Shown here: positions 1 through 6,470 of the stretch, one piece after another
Layout: every line of letters begins with the position of its first letter
Position numbering within the stretch: the stretch's first letter is position 1
Assembly (NCBI GenBank): GCA_934646115.1
Contig: CAKUEM010000043.1
Span: 1-15,678 of the forward strand
Origin: an uncultured Oscillospiraceae bacterium
GTDB lineage: Bacteria > Bacillota > Clostridia > Oscillospirales > JAAYXM01
Direction: 5' to 3'
DNA: 15,678 bases
The notes under the pieces: generated by a model
What the model was told of the DNA's origin: nothing
The model's input: only the letters and a program-made list of their open reading frames with translations
The model's database searches: none
Program-made: the position numbers and the translations under genes

Positions 1-77
1 TGATCGACCCTACGGGCAAGGCGACGCGCGCCGAGGTCGCGGTGATCTTAGACCGCATCCTGTTCATGGAGTGGTAA
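1..77 (+). CDS. C-terminal end of an SLH-domain surface protein (partial)
   Basis: Reading from base 3, the sequence encodes 24 residues and a TAA stop at 75-77. The residues IDPTGKATRAEVAVILDRIL match the end of an S-layer homology (SLH) repeat, where the pattern G-x-ATRAE-x-A-x-IL-x-R is typical. SLH domains anchor exported proteins to cell-wall polysaccharide on the outer face of Gram-positive cells. Everything upstream is outside the window, so the enzymatic or structural part of the protein cannot be named. A second SLH protein is encoded at 11807-14005, but its SLH repeats look clearly different. Seen: the repeat end and stop. Inferred: cell-surface location. Confidence 0.75.
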   Translation, partial: IDPTGKATRAEVAVILDRILFMEW

Positions 78-84
78 CAAAAAA

Positions 85-120
85 CGACTATGCAGGGCGA
101 GAAATCGCCCTGCATAGCGG
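85..120. terminator. Strong hairpin after the SLH gene, T-tract only on the minus strand
   Basis: A perfect 13-bp stem (88-100 with 105-117) closes a GAAA tetraloop just after the SLH stop codon. On the plus strand it is followed by CGGAAAAA, not a T-run. On the minus strand it is followed by TCGTTTTTTG (from the A-run at 79-84), which is the classical intrinsic-terminator arrangement. It may still stop plus-strand transcription, helped by the weaker T-rich hairpins downstream. Confidence 0.6.
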
Positions 121-150
121 AAAAATACCACGCCGCATAAATTTTAGAAA

Positions 151-176
151 CAAACCGCAATGCGGGTTGTTTTATT
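151..176 (+). terminator. Weak intrinsic terminator candidate
   Basis: An 8-bp stem with one mismatch (151-158 with 162-169, loop AAT) is followed directly by TTTTATT. This is a plausible plus-strand terminator for the SLH gene, giving the T-run that the stronger hairpin at 88-117 lacks. Confidence 0.4.
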
Positions 177-178
177 CC

Positions 179-226
179 CGTTTTTCAAGGACATACCCGG
201 TATATGACGGGCGTTTTTGAAAAACG
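179..226. repeat. Nested inverted repeats upstream of the solute-binding lipoprotein gene
   Basis: CGTTTTTCA (179-187) is the exact reverse complement of TGAAAAACG (218-226), enclosing a small CCCG/CGGG hairpin (196-199/208-211). Within it, CGTTTTT-G-AAAAACG (212-226) is a perfect 7-1-7 palindrome of the size of a repressor half-site pair. It could be an operator for the downstream gene or part of the terminator cluster. No convincing promoter is visible between 227 and 319. Confidence 0.4.
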
Positions 227-319
227 AGCAATCTTCATCCCTTTCTCTTTGTGTCGCTCTGCCTGTCGGAACATCCGGCGGGTTGGGCGGCATGATGAAA
301 ACAAAAAAGGAGGCAAACA

Positions 320-1885
320 ATGAGAAAAGCTACATGGAAACGCATCGTTGCGGGGGCATTATCCGCAGTATGCCTGCTGTCGATCTCGGCGTGCAAAAAC
401 GACCAGCAGCAGGGACAGCAGACCGGAGATGGCAAGCTGTTTGCGCAGACAGCGGAGCTGAGTCTGCTTACCAGCTCAAACGCAAGCTGGCCGTATGATG
501 AGAACTGGAAGGTCTGGCAGTATTTTCAGGAGGCGACCGGCGCGAAGCTTACGATTCAGGCTATTCCGGACAGCGATTTTGAAACGAAGCTGAGCTTAAT
601 GATGTCTTCGCCGGAGAAGCTCCCGGACATGATCCACTTGCAGGATAAGCGCATTGTGGATCAATATGCAACCGACGGCGCGTTTGTTGCTATCGAGGAT
701 CACATCGATGAAATGCCGGATTACACGAAGTTTTTTGACAGCATTCCCGCAGAGGAAAAAGAGGATCTGATGAACCAGCGCCGCTCGGCGGACGGCAAAA
801 TTTATCAAACGCCGGCATGGGGGCATGAAAACGCGGCCGGGCTGATGACCTGGATGTATCGCAAAGATATTTTTGAACAGCACGGTCTGGAAGTTCCAAA
901 GACGATGGATGAAATTTACGAGATTTGCAAGAAGCTGAAGGCGGCGTATCCGAATTCTTATCCGCTTTCTCTGCGCGATGGTGTGGCGAAGATCGATCTG
1001 ATCAGCCCGTCGTGGAAGAAATATTTCTCCACGAAGCTGTATTATGATTATGAGCAGGATCGCTGGGCATACGGCGCGGCGGAGAACACGATGAAGGACA
1101 TTGCGGAATATTTCCGCAAGCTGCATGCCGAGGGCTTAGTCACGCCGGATTTTGTTACGATCACGACGAAAAGCTGGGAAGAGCTGATGAGCACAGATCG
1201 CGGTTTTATTTCGATGGATTATATCGTTCGTCTGGATTATTTTAATGTTCCGAACCGCAAGGTCAATGAGAAATACACCTGGGCTGTGATGGAGCCGCCG
1301 GTCGCCGATACGCAGAACGGCTATGCCAAGGTGACGAAATTCAACTTAGACCCGTCCGGTTTTGTTGTTTGCAACACCGGAAGAAAAGAAAATATCACGA
1401 ATGCGTTCCGCGTATTGAACTGGATGTTTACCGATGAGGCGGCGGAGCTGCTCTCCTGGGGCAAGGAGGGCGAGACCTATGAGATGAAGGACGGCAAGAA
1501 GCAATATATTCTCGGCGAGGATGAAATTGTGCTCTCTAAGTATGGAATCGGAACGCCGGGCACATATTTGCGCATGGACCGCGAGGCGGCAAGCCGCGCG
1601 AATTCCGAAGAGACGCAGGCACAGATCGACGCTGCGGCAAGCTATGTGGAGGATCATTCGAACCCGTGCCGCTGGCTCGCGCTGCTGCCGGAGGAGCAGA
1701 AGCGCGCCGAGGAGCTGCGCGATGCAATCAATACCTACACCGATGAGCAGCTTGCAAAATTCTTTATGGATATGCTGCCCATGTCTGAGTGGGACGGCTT
1801 CCAGAAGAACCTGCGCGAGATGGGGCTTGAGGAATATATCGGCATTTATGACACGGCGTATCGCCGCGCGATGAACGAAAAGTAA
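320..1885 (+). CDS. Extracellular solute-binding lipoprotein (LplA/family 1 sugar-binding type)
   Basis: The 521-residue protein starts with a basic N-terminus and a hydrophobic stretch ending in the lipobox ISAC, with Cys25 as the predicted lipid-modified residue. It should therefore sit on the outer face of the membrane. A Gln/Asp-rich linker follows, then a body of the size and style of LplA/LipO-type binding proteins (family 1, COG1653), including a W/Y-rich early segment and the PDMIHLQD and FRVLNWMFTDEAAELLSWG regions. Such proteins deliver sugars or oligosaccharides to an ABC importer. An AAAGGAGG site lies six bases before the ATG. The usual two permease genes are absent on both sides; the next gene is a Gfo/Idh/MocA dehydrogenase. 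The ligand cannot be read from sequence. It could also act as an orphan receptor or serve a permease encoded elsewhere. Confidence 0.88.
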   Translation: MRKATWKRIVAGALSAVCLLSISACKNDQQQGQQTGDGKLFAQTAELSLLTSSNASWPYDENWKVWQYFQEATGAKLTIQAIPDSDFETKLSLMMSSPEKLPDMIHLQDKRIVDQYATDGAFVAIEDHIDEMPDYTKFFDSIPAEEKEDLMNQRRSADGKIYQTPAWGHENAAGLMTWMYRKDIFEQHGLEVPKTMDEIYEICKKLKAAYPNSYPLSLRDGVAKIDLISPSWKKYFSTKLYYDYEQDRWAYGAAENTMKDIAEYFRKLHAEGLVTPDFVTITTKSWEELMSTDRGFISMDYIVRLDYFNVPNRKVNEKYTWAVMEPPVADTQNGYAKVTKFNLDPSGFVVCNTGRKENITNAFRVLNWMFTDEAAELLSWGKEGETYEMKDGKKQYILGEDEIVLSKYGIGTPGTYLRMDREAASRANSEETQAQIDAAASYVEDHSNPCRWLALLPEEQKRAEELRDAINTYTDEQLAKFFMDMLPMSEWDGFQKNLREMGLEEYIGIYDTAYRRAMNEK

Positions 1886-1892
1886 AACCTAT

Positions 1893-1967
1893 GCGCCGCA
1901 CGTTTGGGAAAATTCCAAACGTGCGGCGCGGAAACCAGACGATGCGCTCTGGGTTTCCGCCGGTCTG
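1893..1967 (+). promoter_or_regulatory. Intercistronic hairpins between the binding protein and the dehydrogenase
   Basis: Seven bases after the upstream stop there is a perfect 15-bp stem (1893-1907 with 1915-1929, loop GAAAATT). It overlaps a second perfect 9-bp stem (1928-1936 with 1952-1960), so the two share two bases. Neither is followed by a T-tract, so a simple intrinsic terminator is unlikely. Similar structures protect the 3' end of highly expressed binding-protein mRNAs and set unequal expression within an operon; that role is inferred here. Confidence 0.6.
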
Positions 1968-2022
1968 CGAACGTTCGCGGGGCGGCGGAAGGGCAGAGAT
2001 GATGTTTAGGAGGAATTCGATC

Positions 2023-3240
2023 ATGTCATACGACAGCAAAAAAATCTATCATTTTCATGGCAGGAAGCGCGTTGCGGTCATTGGCTGCGGCCGGCGTGCG
2101 CGGGATCTGCTGTCTGCGCTGCGCGAGCTTGCCATGGGAACGGAGCTTTGCGCGGTTTGCGACACGCAGGGCGAGGAGGTATTTGCCGCGCTGCGCGAAA
2201 TGGGATATCAGACGGATTCGATCAAGCTGTATCAGGACGCCGACAAAATGCTCGATGAAGAGGCGCCGGACGGCGTGATCCTCGGGACACGGGTCGATGC
2301 GCATGTGATGTATGCAGAAAAGGTTTTGGCGCGCAATATTCCGCTTTTGATCGAGAAGCCGCTTTGTATGACGATGGACGAGCTGATCGCGCTGCGTGAT
2401 GCGTATGAGCGCTCGGAAAAGAAGGTGCTGGTGTCGTTCCCGCTGCGCCACTCGCCGATGTCTGAGTTCGTGCGTGACGTGGTGGCGAGCGGGCGGCTCG
2501 GGACGATCGAGCACGCGCACGCGTTTAATTATGTGCCGTATGGCGGCGTTTATTTTCATAACTGGTACCGCGCGACCGGGTTCGGCGGCATGTTTTTTGA
2601 AAAATCCACGCATGATATGGACAATTTAAATTATGTGCTGGGGCAGCAGCCAACGGCGGTATTTTCCATGGTTTCGCAGCAGATTTTCGGCGGCGGGAAA
2701 GAGCCGGATCAGCTGTGCTGCGATTGTGAAAAGCAGGAGAGCTGCATGGAAAGCCCGTTTATGCAAAAGAATTTTGTGCTCGATGAGCCGGCGGGCGACT
2801 GGTGCGGTTTCAGCAGCGCGGTCACGAGCCATGACAGCTCAGACACGCTGATCCGCTATGAAAGCGGCATGCACGCTTCGTATACTGAAAATTTATTCGC
2901 GCGCAAGGGCGCGGCGGCGCGCGGTGCGCGGCTTTGCGGCTATCACGGCACGCTGGATTTCGATTGGTGCACCAATCAGGTCGTGGTGAATATGCACCAC
3001 ATTTCACGCCGCGATACCTATGAGTTTGACGCGAAGGCGATGGCGCATTTCGGCGGTGATAAGAAGCTGATGTATGAATTTGTTCATATGATGCAGGGCG
3101 ATGAGAAGATCCTGTCTACCATGGAGGCGGGTCTGATCAGCACGCTGATGTGCATCGCCGCGCGGGAGAGCGCGAAAACCGGGACGCTGCAGCCGATCGC
3201 ATGGGCGGACGGAAAGCCGGTTGCCCGCGCGCCACGGTAA
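2023..3240 (+). CDS. Gfo/Idh/MocA family NAD(P)-dependent oxidoreductase
   Basis: This 405-residue protein has an N-terminal Rossmann fold with VAVIGCGRRARD (residues 17-28), the family's EKP motif at 111-113 (Lys112 is the usual catalytic lysine) and KSTHDMD at 194-200 with the conserved His197. The family oxidises or epimerises sugars and inositols. A cysteine cluster (Cys232, 233, 235, 241) resembles a C-x-C-x5-C motif present in some subfamilies and may bind metal or be structural. I chose ATG 2023 because AGGAGGA (2008-2014) lies eight bases upstream; an in-frame ATG at 1891 has no such site and would place the intercistronic hairpin inside the coding region. It probably shares a transcript with the lipoprotein gene. 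Family assignment is secure; the substrate is unknown. Confidence 0.9.
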   Translation: MSYDSKKIYHFHGRKRVAVIGCGRRARDLLSALRELAMGTELCAVCDTQGEEVFAALREMGYQTDSIKLYQDADKMLDEEAPDGVILGTRVDAHVMYAEKVLARNIPLLIEKPLCMTMDELIALRDAYERSEKKVLVSFPLRHSPMSEFVRDVVASGRLGTIEHAHAFNYVPYGGVYFHNWYRATGFGGMFFEKSTHDMDNLNYVLGQQPTAVFSMVSQQIFGGGKEPDQLCCDCEKQESCMESPFMQKNFVLDEPAGDWCGFSSAVTSHDSSDTLIRYESGMHASYTENLFARKGAAARGARLCGYHGTLDFDWCTNQVVVNMHHISRRDTYEFDAKAMAHFGGDKKLMYEFVHMMQGDEKILSTMEAGLISTLMCIAARESAKTGTLQPIAWADGKPVARAPR

Positions 3241-3268
3241 AGAAACTTAAAAAATTGTGTTTTGGTAC

Positions 3269-3297
3269 TTGCGCATCGCTTGCGTTTCCTATATAAT
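3269..3297 (+). promoter_or_regulatory. Sigma-A-type promoter for the leader RNA and CorC-like gene
   Basis: TTGCGC (3269-3274) and a perfect TATAAT (3292-3297) are separated by 17 bases. Transcription would start near 3304, about 195 bases before the coding start, leaving a long leader. Confidence 0.75.
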
Positions 3298-3303
3298 GTA
3301 TAA

Positions 3304-3455
3304 CATAACAGCGCCCGCGCGGCGCAGAGAAGAAAGGATTTTTACGACTAGTATGGAAAGCGACAGTAACGGCGTTCCGGAACGAAAACGCGATGCTGCA
3401 CTAAAAAATAGAGGTATACCCCTGTTCAGGCTGGAATAAGGGGTATGCCTTTTTG
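3304..3455 (+). ncRNA. Putative structured leader RNA or small RNA upstream of the CorC-like gene
   Basis: Between the promoter and the membrane-protein gene lies about 150 nt that holds no convincing gene but several structured elements: a GCGCC/GGCGC hairpin at the 5' end (3311-3325), a perfect 12-base palindrome CGTTCCGGAACG (3373-3384) and a full intrinsic terminator (3412-3455). GTTCCGG (3374-3380) can pair across seven positions, two of them G:U, with CTGGAAT (3431-3437) in the terminator loop, which could form a pseudoknot or competing fold. This layout fits a riboswitch-like attenuator or an independent small RNA. I do not recognise it as M-box, yybP-ykoY, NiCo, T-box or another class I know. 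A 28-codon reading frame at 3353-3439 lacks a well-spaced ribosome binding site. Confidence 0.45.
3412..3455 (+). terminator. Intrinsic terminator inside the leader
   Basis: AGGTATACCCC (3412-3422) pairs with GGGGTATGCCT (3440-3450), ten Watson-Crick pairs and one wobble, followed by TTTTGCGTTTT. It lies about 50 bases upstream of the CorC-like start codon, so transcripts must read through it, or the gene must be controlled by it. Confidence 0.8.
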
Positions 3456-3499
3456 CGTTTTCATGACAAAGAATTTATATTATGGAGGGTTTATCATTC

Positions 3500-4750
3500 A
3501 TGGACAGCGGCAGCTTTACACTGATCCTGGTTATCGCATTACTCATTGTTCTATCAGCTTATTTTTCGGCGACGGAGACCGCGTTTTCCTCGCTCAACAA
3601 GGTGCGCATCAAAAATATGGCGAGCGGCGGAAACAAGCGCGCACGGCTCGTGCTTGCGCTTTCGGAGGATTATGACCGCATTTTATCCACTCTTTTGATC
3701 GGCAACAACATCGTAAATATCACGGCGGCATCGCTTGCGACGATCGTGTTTACTTTTTATTTCCACGATGCGGGCGTTACGATCTCTACCGCGGCAATGA
3801 CGGTGCTTGTGCTTATCTTCGGCGAAATTTCGCCAAAGAGTATGGCAAAAGAAGCGCCGGAGCGTTTTGCCATGTTTGCCGCGCCGTTTTTAAAGGTTTT
3901 AACCGTGCTGCTCTACCCACTGAATATTTTGTTCATGCTGTGGAAGCGGCTGCTTGCAAAGGTATTTCATATTCAGGCAGAGCGCGGCATCACCGAGGAG
4001 GAGCTGTGCACGATCGTGGAGGAGGCCACGCAGGACGGCGGGCTGGACGCCTCAGAGGGTGAGCTGATCCGCAGCGCGATCGAGTTCAACGATCTGGATG
4101 TGGAGGACGTGCTGACGCCGCGCGTGGACGTCGTTGCGGTGGACGAGGAGGACAGCCGCGAGGAGATCCTGAAAACGTTTCAGGAGAGCGGATATTCGCG
4201 CCTGCCGGTGTATCGCGAGAGCATCGATAACATCATCGGTGTGATCAATTTTAAGGACTTTTATCACCACACGGATGAGCCGATTGAAAAGCTATTAAAG
4301 CCCGCGGTGTATATTGCGGCGTCGATTAAAATTTCGCAGCTGTTAAAGCGACTGCAGGGGACGAAGAACCACATGGTGATCGTTGCGGACGACTATGGCG
4401 GAACGCTTGGTATCGTGACGCTGGAGGACATTATTGAAGAGCTGGTCGGCGAAATTTGGGATGAGCATGACGAAGTGGTCAACGAATTTGAAAAGCTCGA
4501 TGACACCACATATCGCGTGATGGGCAGCGCGAGTTTGGAAAAGCTGTTCCGCCTGTTGGATCTCTCCGAGGAGGCAGAGTCTGCCTCTGTGGGCGGCTGG
4601 GTCATCAGCGAGTTCGGCTATATCCCGCATGAGGGCGAGACGAAGCGGATCGGAGATCTTTCCGTAACGGTCACGCGGGCGGACGCGCGCCGCGTGCTTG
4701 AGATCACTCTGCGTGTGTTGGAGCCGGAGACGGCGGACGCGGCAAAATAA
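3500..4750 (+). CDS. CNNM/CorC-type membrane protein with paired CBS domains (hemolysin C family)
   Basis: The 416-residue protein has an N-terminal CNNM (DUF21) membrane domain (about residues 5-165) with several hydrophobic helices and the conserved FGEISPKS segment (107-114). Two CBS domains follow (about 205-260 and 270-325; VLTPRVDVVAVD and ADDYGGTLGIVTLEDIIEE are typical), then a C-terminal CorC/HlyC domain (about 335-415). Members of this family are linked to magnesium or cobalt homeostasis, with CBS domains that can bind adenine nucleotides; the older name hemolysin C does not imply toxicity. ATG 3500 has GGAGGG (3484-3489) ten bases upstream; an in-frame ATG at 3482 overlaps that site and is unlikely. 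It is transcribed alone, behind a structured leader with a terminator, and ends in a strong terminator. Transported ion not provable from sequence. Confidence 0.92.
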   Translation: MDSGSFTLILVIALLIVLSAYFSATETAFSSLNKVRIKNMASGGNKRARLVLALSEDYDRILSTLLIGNNIVNITAASLATIVFTFYFHDAGVTISTAAMTVLVLIFGEISPKSMAKEAPERFAMFAAPFLKVLTVLLYPLNILFMLWKRLLAKVFHIQAERGITEEELCTIVEEATQDGGLDASEGELIRSAIEFNDLDVEDVLTPRVDVVAVDEEDSREEILKTFQESGYSRLPVYRESIDNIIGVINFKDFYHHTDEPIEKLLKPAVYIAASIKISQLLKRLQGTKNHMVIVADDYGGTLGIVTLEDIIEELVGEIWDEHDEVVNEFEKLDDTTYRVMGSASLEKLFRLLDLSEEAESASVGGWVISEFGYIPHEGETKRIGDLSVTVTRADARRVLEITLRVLEPETADAAK

Positions 4751-4761
4751 CAGGATCAATA

Positions 4762-4802
4762 AAAAACATGGTCTCGGGCAGATTGCCTAAGACCATGTTT
4801 TT
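4762..4802. terminator. Bidirectional intrinsic terminator between convergent units
   Basis: A perfect 13-bp stem (4762-4774 with 4790-4802) has a GGCA/TGCC inner stem. T-runs follow on both strands, so it can end the CorC-like transcript on the plus strand and any transcript from the rpmB side on the minus strand. Confidence 0.88.
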
Positions 4803-4832
4803 ATTGGGCGCGCGGGGCGGCGGGTTCTGCCG

Positions 4833-4988
4833 CTAAGGGAGTTGTGCACACAAAGCGCGCTGCGCCCCGATCGTTGCAAGCGTGTCGCCGAGCTGCGCGC
4901 AGACCGCAGCGATCGGCGCAAGCGCTTCGCCTGAAAGCAGCGCGGCAAGCGGTGTGATCAGGCCGGGCAATGCGAAGTCAGGCGTCAT
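4833..4988 (-). CDS. Possible small protein of 51 residues, unknown function
   Basis: On the minus strand, ATG at 4986-4988 opens a 51-codon frame ending at TAG (4833-4835). The peptide begins MTPDFALPGLITPLAALLSG and is Ala/Leu-rich with two Cys and no charged cluster. GGTGA lies six bases before the start. About two thirds of its codons end in G or C, as in neighbouring genes, and it stops 30 bases before a strong terminator that works in its direction. Against it: the rpmB terminator lies upstream and no separate promoter is visible, so expression would need read-through. The rest of the 4803-5033 gap holds nothing else I can support. I do not recognise the family. Confidence 0.35.
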   Translation of the reverse strand: MTPDFALPGLITPLAALLSGEALAPIAAVCAQLGDTLATIGAQRALCAQLP

Positions 4989-5033
4989 AACAGTTCACCG
5001 CGCCGGCATATGCCGTATGCGGAGGACGGGTGC

Positions 5034-5066
5034 AAAAAGAAAACCCCTGCCTAAAAAAGACAGGGG
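5034..5066 (-). terminator. rpmB terminator
   Basis: On the minus strand CCCCTG and CAGGGG (5044-5049 with 5061-5066) form a stem extended by CT/AG past one mismatch, followed by TTTTCTTTTT. It begins 28 bases after the rpmB stop codon. Confidence 0.85.
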
Positions 5067-5093
5067 AGGTCGTTTCCGAAAAGAACCGGCAGA

Positions 5094-5282
5094 TTAGACC
5101 GCGCGGGTTACCTTACCGGAGCGGAGGCATCTTGTACAGACGTAGATATGGCGCGGGGAGCCGTTCACCACAGCCTTAACGCGCTTTACGTTCGGCTTCC
5201 AGGTCCTGTTGGAACGTCTGTGTGAGTGAGACACCTTAATGCCAAAGGTTACGCCCTTATCACAAATTTCGCACTTAGCCAT
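5094..5282 (-). CDS. rpmB: 50S ribosomal protein bL28
   Basis: The 62-residue basic protein begins MAKCEICDKG, as L28 proteins do, and contains SHSHRRSNRTWKPNV and a C-terminal YVCTRC. The two CxxC pairs (Cys4/Cys7 and Cys49/Cys52) mark the zinc-binding form of L28, common in Gram-positive bacteria; zinc-free paralogues exist in some species. L28 is a small structural protein of the large ribosomal subunit near the exit-tRNA site. I place the start at ATG 5282, six bases after a strong AGGAGGTG site; an in-frame GTG at 5291 overlaps that site. It is a single-gene unit with its own promoter and terminator, divergent from hprK. No oddities seen. Confidence 0.97.
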   Translation of the reverse strand: MAKCEICDKGVTFGIKVSHSHRRSNRTWKPNVKRVKAVVNGSPRHIYVCTRCLRSGKVTRAV

Positions 5283-5353
5283 TTGCTGCACCTCCTTCTA
5301 TATTAAATAACAAACAAGCATAACGATAAATCGTCATACCGACGATGCTATAT

Positions 5354-5382
5354 ATCATACCAGAGTTTTCGCGAAATTGCAA
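5354..5382 (-). promoter_or_regulatory. rpmB promoter
   Basis: On the minus strand TTGCAA (5377-5382) and TATGAT (5354-5359) are 17 bases apart. The A/T-rich tract just upstream of the -35 box (5383-5410) would serve as an UP element, in keeping with strong ribosomal-protein expression. The leader of about 65 nt contains an ATCGTC/GACGAT hairpin (5330-5346). Confidence 0.85.
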
Positions 5383-5394
5383 GGGGAAAAACGA

Positions 5395-5410
5395 AAAAAA
5401 TCGATTTTTT
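5395..5410. repeat. A/T-rich palindrome between divergent promoters
   Basis: A(6)-TCGA-T(6) is a perfect 16-base palindrome located between the -35 boxes of rpmB (minus strand) and hprK (plus strand). It may be an UP element or a bend; no known regulator site is recognised. Confidence 0.5.
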
Positions 5411-5441
5411 CTTATCAATCAATTTCTATGCGCGCTCAGGA

Positions 5442-5470
5442 TTGCATTCGCGCGGCGATTCGTATATAAT
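5442..5470 (+). promoter_or_regulatory. Promoter of the hprK operon
   Basis: TTGCAT (5442-5447) and a perfect TATAAT (5465-5470) are separated by 17 bases, giving a leader of about 37 nt before the hprK start codon. Confidence 0.85.
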
Positions 5471-5513
5471 AATCATGTATGAGAACACCATGGCAGGGGA
5501 GGAGATATTTCCT

Positions 5514-6458
5514 ATGGACGAGAATGCGAATAGCTACTCGATCGCGCTTTCTGAGATCGTGAAGGAATTTCATCTGCAAACGCTGTATGCGCCGGAGGGG
5601 TATGAGGACATCCGAATCACCTGTGCGGATCTAAACCGCCCGGGGCTTCAGCTTTCCGGCTTTTTTGATTATTTTGATAATAACCGCATTGAGATCATCG
5701 GCAAGGTGGAGATGTCATATCTCAACACGCAGCAGCCGGAGGATCGGTATATGCGGTTTGAGCGCCTGCTTGCCGCAAAGGTCCCGCTGATCATCGTGAC
5801 GCGCGGCATGGGGCTTGCGCCCGCGCTTTTGAAGTTGGCAGAGCAGTATGAGACCCCGGTCATGCGCACGAAGGAAGAGACCTCGGGCTTCATGGCGGCG
5901 CTCATTGCATTTTTGAACGTGCAGCTTGCGCCGCGCATCACGCGGCACGGCGTTTTGGTTGAGGTTTACGGCGAGGGCATGCTGCTGCTCGGCGAAAGCG
6001 GCGTGGGCAAAAGCGAGACCGCGATCGAGCTGGTCAAGCGCGGTCACCGCCTGATCGCAGACGATGCGGTAGAATTAAAGCGCGTTTCGGCGAAAACGCT
6101 TGTCGGCAATGCACCGGCGATCATTCGCCATTTCATCGAGCTGCGCGGGATCGGCGTGGTCGATGTGCAGCGTATTTTCGGTATGGGCTCCGTAAAGCCG
6201 ACGGAGAAGGTCGATTTGATCATCAATCTGGAGGCATGGCAGGAAAATAAGCATTATGACCGCCTGGGCATGGATAACGAATATACCACGATCCTCGGGG
6301 TAAGGATCCCGTCGCTTACCGTTCCGGTCAAGCCGGGGCGCAACCTCGCGGTGATCCTCGAGGTGGCGGCGATGAACAACCGCCATAAAAAGATGGGCTA
6401 TAACGCGGCGCAGGAGCTGACGCAGCGCATCAATGAATACTTTGAGCAGAATGTTTAG
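5514..6458 (+). CDS. hprK: HPr kinase/phosphorylase
   Basis: The 314-residue product has the family's usual length. It carries the Walker A loop GESGVGKS (160-167), His145 in RHGVLVEVYG just before it, HRLIADDAVEL (178-188) and the HPr-kinase signature ELRGIGVVDVQRIFG (209-223). The enzyme phosphorylates Ser46 of HPr in response to glycolytic intermediates and removes the phosphate when inorganic phosphate is high, so it controls carbon catabolite repression and sugar uptake in the cytoplasm of Gram-positive bacteria. ATG 5514 has GGGGAGGAG (5496-5504) nine bases upstream; the frame runs on upstream only through the promoter. It is the first gene of a five-gene operon. The common downstream partners of hprK (lgt, or murB-rapZ-whiA) are not here. 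Confidence 0.97.
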   Translation: MDENANSYSIALSEIVKEFHLQTLYAPEGYEDIRITCADLNRPGLQLSGFFDYFDNNRIEIIGKVEMSYLNTQQPEDRYMRFERLLAAKVPLIIVTRGMGLAPALLKLAEQYETPVMRTKEETSGFMAALIAFLNVQLAPRITRHGVLVEVYGEGMLLLGESGVGKSETAIELVKRGHRLIADDAVELKRVSAKTLVGNAPAIIRHFIELRGIGVVDVQRIFGMGSVKPTEKVDLIINLEAWQENKHYDRLGMDNEYTTILGVRIPSLTVPVKPGRNLAVILEVAAMNNRHKKMGYNAAQELTQRINEYFEQNV

Positions 6459-6470
6459 GAGGCGACCCTT

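Noticed and set aside
217..498. 93-codon open frame overlapping the lipoprotein start
   Set aside because: No ribosome binding site; it runs into the real signal-peptide region in another frame.
596..1126. 176-codon open frame on the minus strand
   Set aside because: It is antisense to the solute-binding lipoprotein; composition is that of a shadow frame.
1891..2022. N-terminal extension of the Gfo/Idh/MocA gene from ATG 1891
   Set aside because: It would translate the 15-bp hairpin, has no ribosome binding site, and a strong AGGAGGA serves ATG 2023.
3353..3439. 28-codon frame in the CorC leader as a leader peptide
   Set aside because: The nearest purine-rich site is about 14 bases away and the frame ends in the terminator loop; no run of regulatory codons is seen.
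4882..5097. 71-codon plus-strand frame opposite the rpmB terminator
   Set aside because: It runs through the rpmB terminator, lacks a ribosome binding site and its product is Arg/Gly/Pro-rich.
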